A stretch of 64,000 nucleotides of DNA from contig CM048575.1 of the NCBI GenBank assembly GCA_026413225.1, positions 3,748,001 to 3,812,000 of the forward strand, written 5' to 3'. The position numbers were made by a program, and so were the translations under genes. Each line of letters starts with the position of its first letter. Position 1 is the first letter of the stretch. Below are positions 1 through 12,480 of the stretch, piece by piece. Below the pieces are notes generated by a model. It did not search any database, was not told the DNA's origin, and saw only the letters and a list, made by a program, of their open reading frames with translations. This DNA is from Otis tarda. Taxonomy: Eukaryota > Chordata > Aves > Otidiformes > Otididae.

Positions 1-3000
1 TTCACGGGAAGATAACAGACTAGAGCACGTGAAGCAGTTTGAGAGCCAGCGCCGAGGACACTCAGTTGCTCACTGATGGTGACCTTGTGGGTTTGTAACC
101 TAATTTACAGAACGTGGTGGTTTTCCTTGAGAGTGAGTAAACTGTACCAACAGTCACGAAGCCTAAACTTCTTGCACGAGTTATGATGGGAACGCCGGGT
201 ACTACGTAGGGTAATGTTCCTGCCTCAGCTCTGCCAGCCCCACCCGTAACAAGCTTTTTGCCCCAAAGACTGCTGCTTCCTGAGAAGGCACCCTCCTGAC
301 TCAAGACTTTCTGGATCTTCCCCAGCAGCAGACGGTGGCATGAACACCCATCTCAGCCTCTCTGAGTTGAGTCACTTTTTGTGCCCATGTGCTGTTGCTT
401 CCTCATTCAGACATAAGCAATTTTCCTCTGCAAATGAGGAAGTCAGCTCTAGCTCAAGAAAGCTCTCCTTTTCTTCAGAAAACTCTGCAAACCCCTTGGT
501 ACTTCTTCCTAGTTGTTAGGAGAGGAACGCAGTAGTCATCTTCCCAAGCCTGTAGCTCCTCACCCCTCGCAGGTCCACCAAGAAGATGACAATTACAGAC
601 ATCCTCAACTTGTCCTTGGACCTTCACAGGCTGCTGCGTGCTGGGCTGCACTGGGGTTTGAGTGTCTTTAAACTCAGTCTTCCAGCCATGTTCCGTGTGA
701 ATTAGCAAGTAGCTGTGGCAGCACTGGCAGTTGGCCAGATGACACATGTATCTGTCCTCTTTTACCTTGCTCTCTGCCACCCTGCTGAGAACACACTGAT
801 CTCTAAAGACTAGGTGGTGGTAGCCAGGAGGTGAGGATGTGCTGGGCTATGACATCTCGGGGTCTGGCACATCCCTGAGGAGGAATGTGTCACTCCCTGC
901 TGCCCTGTGGAGGGGTCCCGGAGCAGGCAGGGGCCCATGCTCTGTTCCCTGCTCTACCTTTGATTCATGCAGAACCTGAGGCAAGTCATACTGGTCATCT
1001 CACGGAGCTGTTTCCACCCCCTCATCTAGGTATGAAAAGTCACAACATGGCCTGAAATAAATGTCCGTGTCTGAACCCAGCTCTCCCACCCACTAAGGGA
1101 CCCTCTCTGGTAAGGGCACCTCTCAGCGCAGGAGGGCACCTAGCAGGTGCAGACGTTGAGGGAATGGGTGAGGCTGCCCAGGGGCAAGAGAGACTAGTGA
1201 GGAGCTTGTGTTTTATATATTATTCTGATGTTAGAATAAGAAAAAAGAAAAAAAAATAGAAGTCCTAGTTACCTAAGATCATTATAGAGCTTAAGTTTTT
1301 TTTTCAAATCTGCATCCTAAACCCACTGTTTTCTCTGCCAACTTCAGCAAATAGTTCTTGTGCTTGCAATTATCTTTGCAATAAAAGATGCTCTGTCAGT
1401 GTAGTGCCAGACCTGAATATACCCAGAATGGGGGGAAAAAAAGACGATGCCTCCCACTGTCAGCATTCACTAGGAGGAAAGAAGTGCCCACATCCAAAAC
1501 GTAGGCACAACTTATTCACAAGTCCCTTTAGGCTGTGCCGTGGGGCACTGGCCCTCTGCCTCTCCATTTCTGGTGCTGTGCGTGGGCATGGCAGCCTCCA
1601 AACTTTTGCCCAGGAGCTCTGGTGGAGTCTCCAGCCTGCCCATCAGCTGCCGTAATTTAGCAGATGGGCTGGAAGGGAGAGCGAACCTGCACGTCCCCCT
1701 CCACCGCAAAGCCCGGCACAGAAGACGGATTTGAGCTAAGGGGCTGCGCTCTGACCTGGAGAGATGATTGCAAGGACGTGCTCTACGTTGCGAAGTCTGC
1801 TGCAAAGGTGTCTGCGGCAAAGGTGGGCGGTGGGAGGTGGCAGGGCTGCCTCCTGGCCCCAACAGCACTCGGCAGAGCTCATCTGTCTTTGCATGTGTAG
1901 GCTGTGCAGTGCCAATGCCAAGGTCACAAGAGAATTGTCTTTCCCTTCTCGCTTGTCAAACCAGATAGTCTACAAAATACAGCTAGGAGAGAGCATGGCA
2001 CCATTGCCCACTAAATTTACTTAACACCCACTTCCCTCCTCAGCCCGAAGAACTTGAGCTCACATCTCCCAGATACCTGTGAGATGTGCTGAGCCCTAAA
2101 CTCCGGCGTGTCGTATGGGGGATTCACTCAGCCTCTCCTGTGGAAGCGGTTCCCCTTTGGGTAAAACACAGAAATATTCTCCATGCCAGCGGAAGGGAGA
2201 AGAGGCGCAGTGGTCAGGGTGTGGGCTGGTGGGTGTGGGTTCTGTCCTCTGCTGCCGCAGGCTGTCCTGCCTCACCAAAATCCCTGGCGACTCCGGCCCA
2301 AGCCACTACCTTGTACGCTAACACACCGGTCGATAATCCCAAGCGTTTTATGTCATCAGCTCCATCGTATGCAGAACTGGAGGTGGAGTAACTGGCCGCA
2401 CAGCAGCACGTGGCCAGAGCAACTGCGGGCTCTGCTCCCGGTCTACACTCTCCCACGCACTGTGCTCTCCAATAAAGATTTACTGGCTCATGGCTGCAAG
2501 GTGCAAAGACCACACTAACACAAGCTGTGCCATCAGCAAAAGCATCTTCCAGGAGCAATAGTACTAATAAAGTATATTTTATCCTTACCACAGTCGAAAA
2601 GTTTCAGCACGATACGTCCCTCTTCAGCTTTAGCAGACCAGTGATGGATGTTTTCCTGAGGATGCTCTGTCTTCTTCCAGACGCTGTTTTCTCTGACCTG
2701 GGGCTGGAAGGTCTCCACGCAGGCAGCTCTCAAGAACAGGACACCGGAATAGGAGCAACTGCAGCATGACTACAGACTCACTAGAGAAGAGGAAATGTGT
2801 GACATCAGCTTAAAGGAAATGAGAAATAAAATAAGTTGTAGAGGAAAGGCAATTAACCACAGCAAAGATCTGGAAAGTCCTTAAAGCTGTTTCCTCAAAG
2901 TATCTCCACTTCTGATGATCCTGAAAGAGGGCAAAGTTGGGATTTTCCTCTAAAGGAATCCACTCCCTCTCCCTGGTTAGATCTGGGATGAGACACCATT

Positions 3001-4439
3001 TGAACATCATTCTTCCAAACAGAGAAATGGCAAAAGCCAGAACTTTCACTTAATAACTTCGAGGAAAGGAAGTGCCAGGAAACTCGTAGATCCCATGGAC
3101 AGACTCATTCCCTAGCGGAGCCTCCTTCAGACTTGTGTTGAGGCTAAGCAGACGCAGGAACCCAGCCATGCCAAGTCTCCTTTTCTCTCAGGGACCTTCA
3201 GCAGACACTGAGACACCGCAGCATGGCAGGTCTTCACCTGGCCCATCCTCCTTCACGTCCCGACCGCCATTATTTGTGGCAGCCTGAAGACCACTCATCA
3301 CAGTGATGCAAATTGGTGGGGTGCTCAGGTGTGACAAGCAAAGTCGCACAGGTGGTCCCAGCTAAGCCGTAAATCCTGAGCTGTGGCTGCCATGCAGATG
3401 GTTGACCTGCCCTCCATGCAGACCCTGCTCTTACAGATGTGAGCTTGGAGCACTTGCACCATGTCCTGCACAAACCTCACACCTGCAGACACCTGCAGGA
3501 ACTGAAACACTGACTCTGATGCCTGGGTTCAGTGTGAAAAACGTAGGAATGGAACCATGAAGTCCATCACCAGACCAAAGAGGTGCCTGAGCCTGCAACG
3601 AGGCTGCTGCTGAACAACATGGGCCCAAGTGGAAGCAGAGAACATTGGTCCACAGTGGTGCTCCCCTGGGAAGACTGGCTTTCCTGGCTCTCCTCGTGAA
3701 ATGCCATCTGTGGCAAACAGCCCATGGTACGCCCTGGCCATCTCCATGCTGTGAGGAGCCCCAGAGACCCCCATGGTGTGGTGTCATATCTTGGGACAGG
3801 CACTAGGAGCAGGCTGAGGGCTATATCTCCTGGGCCACACTAGCTGAGGGCACCAGCCAACCTTCTCCAAGAGCCAGGAACTGGCACAAACCCTGGGACA
3901 CCTTCAAGTCATGCTTTTGCTGTTGTGCTGGGGAGCCCTGGCTCCAAGCTGGGACACAGCAACCTCCTCGTCAGCTGGGGAGATGGGGCACTGGTGGAGG
4001 GAGGCAAGCTGGACGGCAGCAAGGTGGCTTGCCTGGCCTCAGGCATCTGGAGGCAATGGGGTGCGTGGCGCCGGGGGAGCCGGTGCAGTGCCAGAACACA
4101 CCCTGTGTCCACGCTGGCGGCTGGATGTCCCCAGCCAGGGCCAGGGAAGGGCCCCAGCACTGATCTGGGCTGCTTTGCCGGGGTCAGCTCTTTGCTGGTG
4201 CTTCTTCTTCCACCGGGAGCCCCAGCCGAGCCCCCAACCTGGCAGGGCGTTGTGCAAACCAGGATGTCCTGCTGCTCCGCGCCTGCGCAGGGGAAGCTCC
4301 GAAACACCCAGACCTGCGGGGAGCCCACAGCTGGCACCACAGTTGGACGTGCCCTGAGCTGCTGTGGGATCATTCCTGTCCCCCACAGCCACAGCACGGG
4401 CTGTCCAAGGACCTCTGCCATAACGCGTTTAAGATGGGG
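1..4439. other. Intergenic, no gene recognised
   Basis: Open frames here are short and none matches a family I know. The minus-strand frames at 475-780 and 2533-2733 look protein-like in composition but lack convincing splice context on both sides. An A/T-rich patch lies at about 1215-1300. Confidence 0.5.
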
Positions 4440-5510
4440 AAAAACAGAAAAAAAAGAGAAGATGTGAAGAAGCTGAGCGGGGGGCAGAGAGGGGAGGTGC
4501 GAGCCCTGTGGGCCTTGCAGGCCTCACCCTCTGGCCTCCCACCAGGCGGTGACTGGGCCTGACTGGGTCTGGCCTGTCTACAAGAAGTGGAGAGGAGATG
4601 AGATGCGAAGAGAACCTGAGAGGCGTCTGCCTGAGCCGGTTGTGAAGGATTTCTGTGAGAGGAACGGCTGCAGACGCCAAGGGCAGTGCAGAAGGAGGGG
4701 GAGCAGCAATGCGGCTCCTGGCCAGAATTCCCCTGCAGCCCGTGGTGATGGCCATGGTGGAGCAGGTTGTCCCCCTGCAGCCCGGGGAGGCCCACAGAGG
4801 AGCAGAGATCCCGCTGCAGCCCAGGGAGGCCGATGGAGAAGCAGAGATCCCCCTGCAGCCCATGGAGGCCCACGGAGGAGCAGAGATCCCTCTGCAGCCC
4901 GTGGGGCCCACGGAGGGGCAGAGATCCACCCACAGCCCGTGGAGGACCTCACGCCGGGGCAGGCGGGTGCCTGAAGGTGGCTCTGGCCCATGGAGGCCCC
5001 GCTGGGGCAGCCGTTCTGGAGGGACTGCACCCCGTGGAAGAGATGACCCACGCTGGAGCAGTTCCACGAAGGACTGTGGCCCATGGGAGGGACCCCACGC
5101 TGGAGCAGGGGAGGAATGTGAGGAGTTCTTCCCCCGACGAGTAAGCAGCAACGTAAAGCGACGTGAGATGGACTGACCGTAACCCCCATTCCCTCTTCCC
5201 CCCTGTGCCGCTCAGGGGACGAAGGTGGTAGAGATAATTGAAATGAAGTTAAGCCTGGGAAGAGGGAGGGAGGGAAGTTGTTTTGTTCTCTTTCTCATTC
5301 TCCCGCTTTGGTTTTAGCAATAAATGAATAGTTTTTCCCAAGTCGAGTCTGTTTTGCCCATAACGGTAACTTTAAGGATCTCTCCCTGTCCTTATCTCAC
5401 ACCTCGAGCCTTTTCCTTACATCATCTGCCCCTGTTCTCTCGGAGGGTGGGTGGAGTGAGGGAGAGACTGCGTAGTCTGGTCCCAAGTGGGGCTGAACTA
5501 CAGCACCACG
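4440..5510 (+). mobile_element. Old endogenous retroviral LTR-like block
   Basis: The block resembles a repeat common in bird genomes that I associate with ERV LTRs. It has repeated 'ccacgctggagcag'-type phrases, then 'ccgtaacccccattccctct', 'ccctgtgccgctc', an AATAAA at 5319-5324, and 'ccaagtcgagtctgttttgc' followed by 'ctctccctgtccttatctca'. The poly(A) signal gives plus orientation. The ends are decayed and approximate, and the family name is from memory and not certain. No viral protein gene is visible. Confidence 0.6.
4731..4940 (+). repeat. 39-bp tandem repeat (13-codon unit)
   Basis: About five units of roughly 39 bp, each shaped like 'ctgcagcccrtggaggccc' then 'acggaggagcagagatc'. 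Clear units are 4771-4809, 4810-4848 and 4849-4887, with a 38-bp unit at 4888-4925 and a more diverged one before 4771. One frame reads as a 13-residue repeat beginning PLQP, but no coding context supports translation. Confidence 0.8.
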
Positions 5511-7620
5511 TCAGGGTGACCCGGAGGGCGAGACGAGGTCCTGCACTGGTGTTACAGATCTGTGCTGGGACGCAGGGCGCAGCAGTCCCCTTCCCTCCAC
5601 CACCCGCGTCCTCCCTCCTTCCCCTTCCCCATCGGCCTGTAAAGATGGACCGAGGAACCTGACCCTTCGTGGAGCAGAGCGAGCCCCAGTTATGCCTGTA
5701 CGACTGCTGCTGGGAGCTGCAATTAAGAACAAAATAGGAGCATGCTAACGAGGCTGGCTGGCAGCCAGTCGGTACCTTTGGGAAGAGCAGCCAGTGAGGA
5801 TGCCTGGCCACGGAGGGAAGGGAGCGCTCGCAAAGGCTGTAGCAACGGCCAAGCAAGGCTTGCTGTCCTGCCTCTTAGAGGAAACGAAAGCCCGGAAGAT
5901 TTTGGGCTGGGCAGGAGCTCTCGTCAGAAATCTTCATCCTTCCTCTGCCCAGCCCTGTGTTGGCTCGGCCGCTGGTGGGGCCCGTGCACGTCAGCAAAAA
6001 AGATCTTTCATAAAACCCAGAGAACCAACCAACAAAAACAGCACGTTCAGTGGTGAAGGACACGGAGAGGGGTGACGGGTGGAAGCTCTAGCAGCGGCAC
6101 AAGCTTTACTTTCTGATGTGAGCACTCGCACTGGAGTCAGACACCTCTGACTGCCCCGAGCTCGGACCTGCCCCTGCCCGTGCTGGTCGGTGCCTGCTCA
6201 CCGCTCTCTGGATTTCCTCATTTTTCAGCTTTGCCTCAAATGCTCGAGCCGTTGAGATTCACAGAAATGCCCAGGACAAACGCCTGGTCACGCACACCGG
6301 CCTCTCCGTCACCTCCATTTTCAGCTCTTGCGTTTAAAGTGTGAAAAATAGAAGGGGACACAGATTCAGCGCTCCAGTACCAAGGCAACAGAGAAAGGGT
6401 GAGAGTCATCCTCCTCCCCGCTCCCGAACTGCCCCGTGTCTGTTTTGCATGGACGGGTCGTTACCCCCGTACAGCGCACACGCAGCCAGCGCTCCTCCCT
6501 CTCGCATCCCGTCCAGCCCGGGGCCTCTGTTCCCCGGCTCTCCCGGGACTGCTGCCTGTTTGCGAGTGCGTAACTTCGAATCCGCTGTGAGGCTGCGTTT
6601 TGTTCGCGGTGGCTCACGAAGCGGTCCTGGCGGGTTTCGGCTGCCCTGTTCTCAGGGTGATTTCCCACTCCTCCGCTCCGGGGGATGCACGCAAAGTCTG
6701 AGAACACTGAATGCCGTGCAAGCCAAGCTAAAAAAGAAAAATCTTGACCTTGCCTTTACTTTATCAAGCAAACTTGCAATCTAATAAAAAGTAAATGAGT
6801 TTCTTTTACTATAACCGATTCCCATGCGATGCGTACTGATGGCACGTGAGGTGGTTGTTTTATCACGACGCTGGATCCCGGAGCAGCTCTTCCCACTGAC
6901 GTTCCCGGGAATAACGCCGTGCACGCTGGCTGGTAGGCAGCGGGCTGTTCCCCTTGGTTCTGGCACCGTGTCAGCACTCTCACGGCAAGTGTCCCTCCCT
7001 GGCGTGTTTCCCTGGGCTCTTTTTCTTCTGAGATGGAGCCCGTTAGCAAAGTACCCACTTTTGATGACCACATATAAATTTTGCAGGCATCAGAAACTTT
7101 TTGTTTGTTTGTTTTGAAAATATAGAATTATAAGCAAATGTCCTGAAATCTCTTTCCAACAGCAAAACTGCGCTCCATTAGCGGAGAAGAGCTCTCTGTG
7201 GAGCAAAGAGAGGAGCAGCGTTTTAGCCGACAGGCTCTGCGCGTGCTGCTTGACTGCCCTGCTCAGTGACCGGAGCGGTAACCGGGGACAAGACAAGACA
7301 CCAACACGGAGCTTGTGAAAGCGCCAGCCCCTGCCACCGGGCTTAGGATCGTGTGGTGCATGCAGCATGCAGGACCGGCGCGGAGGTGAGCGTGATCCCC
7401 GCCGGTCCCGGTCACCAGGATGCGTTCTCGAGTGCCAGGACGTGTCTCTGAAAGGACACGAAGTTCCTTTCGAGCCAAAGCGGCTGATGATCTGACGCTG
7501 AGCGTTATTGTCTGTGAGTTTCCACTACTCCTCTCACACCCTCTGCACAATTTCCTTTTGGTTGTTGCGGGAAAGAAATGCTAAATATACTTTGTAGCTT
7601 TCCCCTGCAAGCATTTCAGA

Positions 7621-7660
7621 GCCCAGGACAGCCCAGGACAGCCCAGGACAGCCCAGGACC
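7621..7660 (+). repeat. Decamer tandem repeat
   Basis: Four consecutive copies of GCCCAGGACA, the last ending in C. A small minisatellite with no visible gene around it. Confidence 0.9.
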
Positions 7661-10600
7661 TTGTTACCAACTCTGCAGGAATGCGCCCTGGGGCTCGGGT
7701 TGCTCAGCAGGGAAATACAGCGGCAAGAGCCCCTCCTGGGGCAGAGAGCCGTGTCGCTTCCTGGTAGCCATCTGGCAACTGCAGAGATGGGGCACAGCGT
7801 CTGCCGCTCGCTCGCTGTGATGCCCCTGGGATAACCCAGCCCAGCAGGAAATGGCTCCGGCAGCAGCGAAGAGGGCAGCGGGGCAGACTCGGGCTGGTTT
7901 TGGCGAGTGGAGCCCAAGTCCAGCCCTGCCACATCGAGCGGAGGGGTGGGCTCCACGGGCCACCGCCTCGGGGTTTGTGTGCAGAGCTGTGGTGGCTCTG
8001 CCGGAGGGGAAGAACCGTGCCTTCGCTGAGCTGCCCACGGCCAGGTCACTGTGCTCCCGCTGCTCCGGGCTGCAGTGAGTTTCCTCCTGGCAGAAGCTGC
8101 CTGCCCTCTGCCGTGTCCCCCCGCCCCAGCCCGGCAGGGACGGGAGCAGGGGCTGTGCACCAGCAGAGTGAGGGACCTGGGCTCCTTTAGAGGCTCTGAG
8201 CGTTGCCTCCTCTTCCTCGCAGGAGGAAGGTCCGTGGCAGGGCCCCTCACCTCACTTTGCAGCGGCCGAGCAAAGCCGGGGTCGTTCTTGCTGGCACCCA
8301 GGGGTGGGACAGGACCCAGAGACGAGGGCAGTCCCCGTCCCCATCCCCATGGCCCCAAAGGCAGTGGCGGCGCTAGCCTGACTCGTGCCGTCACGACGCA
8401 CCTCGTCCCTGCTTGCTGGGTGTGGGGAGCGAGCACGCACCTTCCCAACACACCGGGATGGGCGGGACGAGGGTGGCTTTGAAGCCGCTGGAGCTGTCTG
8501 AAATGCCACAGCTCAGAGATCCAGTGGGGACACACAGCCAGCCCGTGTCCCGAGACACCCAGCCGCAGAAGGAGCCTGTGGAGCTCGGGGAAGGAGGCCA
8601 GCACCCCGGGAGAGCAAGCAGAAGGGAAAGGAGCCTCTTACCTCAGGGTCACAGAGCACCTGGCCCAGCAGCTCCCAGCCCACCAGGTCCCTGTCAGAAG
8701 TGCGGTCCCTGAGGCCGAGCGGTCAGCGTGCTCCTGCCTGGGAAGAGGCTCGGATGGGAAGGAGAGCTCGCTCGCAGGTGAGTGACTCACTTCCCTCTTG
8801 GCACTTGCGACACGGCTCAGACGTGCCCCGGCTGCGCCCTGGAGCTCGACACTGATTCCTGCGGCCCTTGAGCAGGCGGAGGCAGGGGTCCGGCAGCGGA
8901 GGCTCCGTGCTGGCCAGGGGCTTCTCAGGCTCTGGTGTCACCCGGGGCCTCGCAGGCCCGAGATGGGGCAGCCCTGCCCTCCAGCAGCTCCAGGGCAGGG
9001 TCACCGAGGTGGCCTGGGCTTGGCGGGGGGGGGCGGGGGCAGCACCCTCGGCAGAGCCCTCCTCTGCCCTTCTCGTTTCCATCCAGACACTGGGACCAGG
9101 AGCCAGCACAGCAACGAGTTCTCGTTCCAACGCCTTCGTTGGCGGTGGAGACTTGCTGCAGCGGGGCAAAGCGTCAGGATGAGACCACTCTGCAGTGTGA
9201 GTCCCCGTACGGGGACACATTAGCCAGAAAAATATTCCAGGCTGTGGCAGCTAGTTACTTCGCCCTCTCTGCAGCATGATAAACCCCCCTCGGTTCTTGT
9301 GCTTCTTCAGCCTGGGCAGAAAGGGTGGACGGACACGGGGAACCCACTCCCTCTCACTGCCGCAGTGCTGAGTCAGCAGCTCTGGCATTCCGCTGCTCGG
9401 GTTTGACGTGGGATTTCCCCAGGTGTGTACTGTGGCACTGGCATCCCTTAGGTCATGGGCACGACATCCGCCTGAGTCACTCGTGTTACAACAAGAAATC
9501 ACATGTGTTTGTCTGCTCCCTTTATTCACCGTGGGTAGTTTAACATGGAAATGTTTTGCTTTGCTGTTAAGAACTGGCGCTGGTTTCTGCGAGGAGGGCA
9601 GTGTGAGGTTTCTGAGACAGCCCTGAAGGGCCAGACAATCGCACTCGGTCGGTGCACAGAAGCCTGTTGAAAGCACTTCAGAGCAGGCGCACAACCCACA
9701 CTGCCATCGCAAGGAACCGGCTGTTTGCACGTCCTGTTGTCCCCCCGCCTAAGCCTGCCAGACACCCAACTGCAGTACGCAGCGCTGCCACAAACGCCCC
9801 AATTTCCCAGCCAAACAGAAAAACTGCACCAGTTTAACTATGGCCCTTCTCGACAGAGAAGGTTGCTGGCGTGCTCTTGTGAATAAGGAAAACGAGGCGA
9901 TGCTAGGAGGAGCGTGGCCAGCAGAATGAGGACAGTTCATATCCCCTCTGCTTGGTACTGGTGATGCTGCACCTGCAATGGCGTGTGCAACTCAAAAGGG
10001 ACGTGGAGAACTGGAGACGGACTGGCAGACAGCTGCCACCACGGTCTGAGCCCTGGGGCACCGGAGGGAGCAGGGCTGGGATGGTCTGACCACCACCTGC
10101 AGCTGCTGGAAGGGAAGTTGCAGAGGACAGAAGCAAACTCTTCTCAGTAGCGCCGAGTGGTGTGACGAGGGGGAACAGCCACAACCTGGGGTGCAGAACA
10201 GTCAGGATGGACATTGGTGAAATATTTTCGCTAGAAGGGCTGCACATCCCTGGGACAGGAACCCCAAGAGGCCAGGGGTCTCATCCAAACCGCCTGGCTA
10301 GATAAAGCCTCAGCTGACCTCACCGAGAATCAATGACAGCCCCGCTTCAAACACAAGGTCGAAATGAAGACCTACAGAGGTCCTTCCCCAAAACATTTCA
10401 GTTCTGCGATGGGAACAGCAACAATTGCACTGACATGTGTACCAGCGTTATTTTCCTTTACAGGTGCTCTCCGTGTCATCAAAATGCACTCCTGCAAACC
10501 CCGTTCCACCCAGAAAAACTGTTACCAAAGTGCCCAGACAGGGCCTGCAGGCATTTGAAAAGGAAGCAATTTGACCAGGCCCGAGACGGGCAACGCATAA

Positions 10601-12465
10601 ATCCCGTGGGTTATTTTCAAGTTACATCCTTGTTCACCTCAGTGAGAATCCAGCAGTAACTGTGAAGCTGAGGACTTTGCACCTCAGCGTTGATATTGAT
10701 GCTACGTCTGGACCTCCCTGCTGCTGCCGGACAACCGAATATACCCGAAAGGGAACACGAATGAAGCAGGTGGCCAGGGAGGCCAGTAATGCAGGAGAGT
10801 CCATTTCAATGGCACTGGACAGGCTGAGGCAGAGACCTCCTGCTACAAAGGAACGCCGTAATTGCCCCGAAGTACGTGTCCATTCTTGCCCTGGGAGTCC
10901 AAAGCCCTCTGGCCTGGGTGACAGGGAGGCTTCCTCGTAGGAAGGCTGCCGAGCCTCAATCAGGCAGCTCAGCTACATCCTACGTCTACCTAAAGCGTGC
11001 ACAGTGCTCACCGCAGCGCTGCGATCCGAGCGGGGAAGATGGGATCCCCAACCTAGAGTAGCAGCGCTCCCAAACATCCGCTTGCGTTGTGCACAACACG
11101 AAACCAGGGCTGTGAGAGCTTCACCTTCCAAGGAGCAAAAGGAGTTACCCCCAGAGCTGGAGGCTGGGGAGCCCCCAGCAGCAGGAGTTCCGGAAAACAA
11201 AACCAAGGAGGTTTTGAACCCGGCCGACGCAGCCCCACGCGCCGCCAGGCCCAGGCACGCTGTGCTGGTGCACAAAACAAGGGATGACGCCCCTTTTCTG
11301 CTTGTGAATTGTAGGGCTTAGCTGCCCAAGCAGGGGAGGTGCTGCTCACACTGCAGCTTGCAAGAGGAAAAGGAAGTCAAGCAGCCCATTTGCTCTAGAT
11401 AACACACTGCAACCGCCCAGCTCTTTGAGGGAAACTTCCAATATTAAGGCCAGCCTCTCACAGTTTCTCTCCAGTTTCAGTTGGGCAGAGAAAGACTATC
11501 AAAAGAAACTCCTGTCTGGAAGAAGGAGGAGTGCACAAGCCCTTGAACTCACTCTCCCACCTGGGTGGCTCCATCCAACGCTTCGCTGGCCGTAGTTAAT
11601 CCCCCAGAACTGCCGTTACGCTCCTGAAATACAAATCACGTAAAGCAAAGGAGTTGTTACTGCCCAAGGAGAGAAGGGGTGGAAGCGAGAGGGTTTTTCT
11701 ATGCATTTAGAAAGCCAGCAGCTCTTTCAGGAAAAGGAAGGCTGGAAGAAGACGCAGCCACGCAGATGGCACAAGAATGGTGACGCAGGATCCAGGTCAC
11801 CTCGTTCATGTCCAACAGCAGCCAGCAGATGACGATCAACGAAGAAAGCGAACACTGCCATCCATCCCTCATCGTACACTGCCAGCGTCCGCCAGCGCGG
11901 GGCAGAGGCTCCCTCAGCGAGCAGTTACACCAGGTCTCTACACAGCTTCATGGCATTTATCTGTGTGAATGCATACGTGTGAGTGGAAATTAGAAACTGA
12001 GTTCTACAATCCACTGCAGGAAAAGCACTTCTGTGTCTTTTCAACCCATTTCTTGCTGATTTCCCTCCGTAAGTGCTTGTTCTCAGGTTCAGGAAAAAAG
12101 CAGCTTTTGATGCCTTGGTTCTCCTCCGCACCACTGCTCGTTTCCTTCCGAAAGGCTCTGCAGTAAAGCACGTATATAACCAGGCATCCACGGAAACTGT
12201 AAGGCCCGGCCACAGCCTGGTTTCATAGCGAGGAAGACAGTGTCTTCCATTTCACCCTCCGTCTTTGCCACTAGTACTCTCTGGTGGTTTCATACAATCC
12301 CTGTGGCTGAGTCACTAAGAAATGGTTCCTGAGCAGCAGTGGCTCATTTAGAGCGCATCACTGTGTTTGCCAAACTGAAGATAAATGTTAAGTAACACTC
12401 TGGTTTATGTCTTATCAAGAATAGATTTTATCTAGCTACCTGGTACCTTTTCTCCTTCCAAAAGC

Positions 12466-12480
12466 AAAAAAAAAAAAAAA
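12466..12480 (+). repeat. Poly(A) run
   Basis: Fifteen consecutive adenines. No retroposed gene was recognised before it. Confidence 0.9.

Noticed and set aside
475..780. 101-codon minus-strand frame with Cys/His residues
   Set aside because: No regular zinc-binding spacing, no family recognised, and no convincing acceptor-donor pair.
6560..6600. Possible tRNA B box (acttcgaatcc)
   Set aside because: The flanking bases do not form a T stem, and no A box or acceptor stem is present.
7534..8604. 356-codon open frame on the minus strand, with other long frames on both strands at 7.5-9.2 kb
   Set aside because: GC-rich sequence where stops are rare. The composition is Pro/Arg/Ser-rich without domains, and frames are open on both strands at once.
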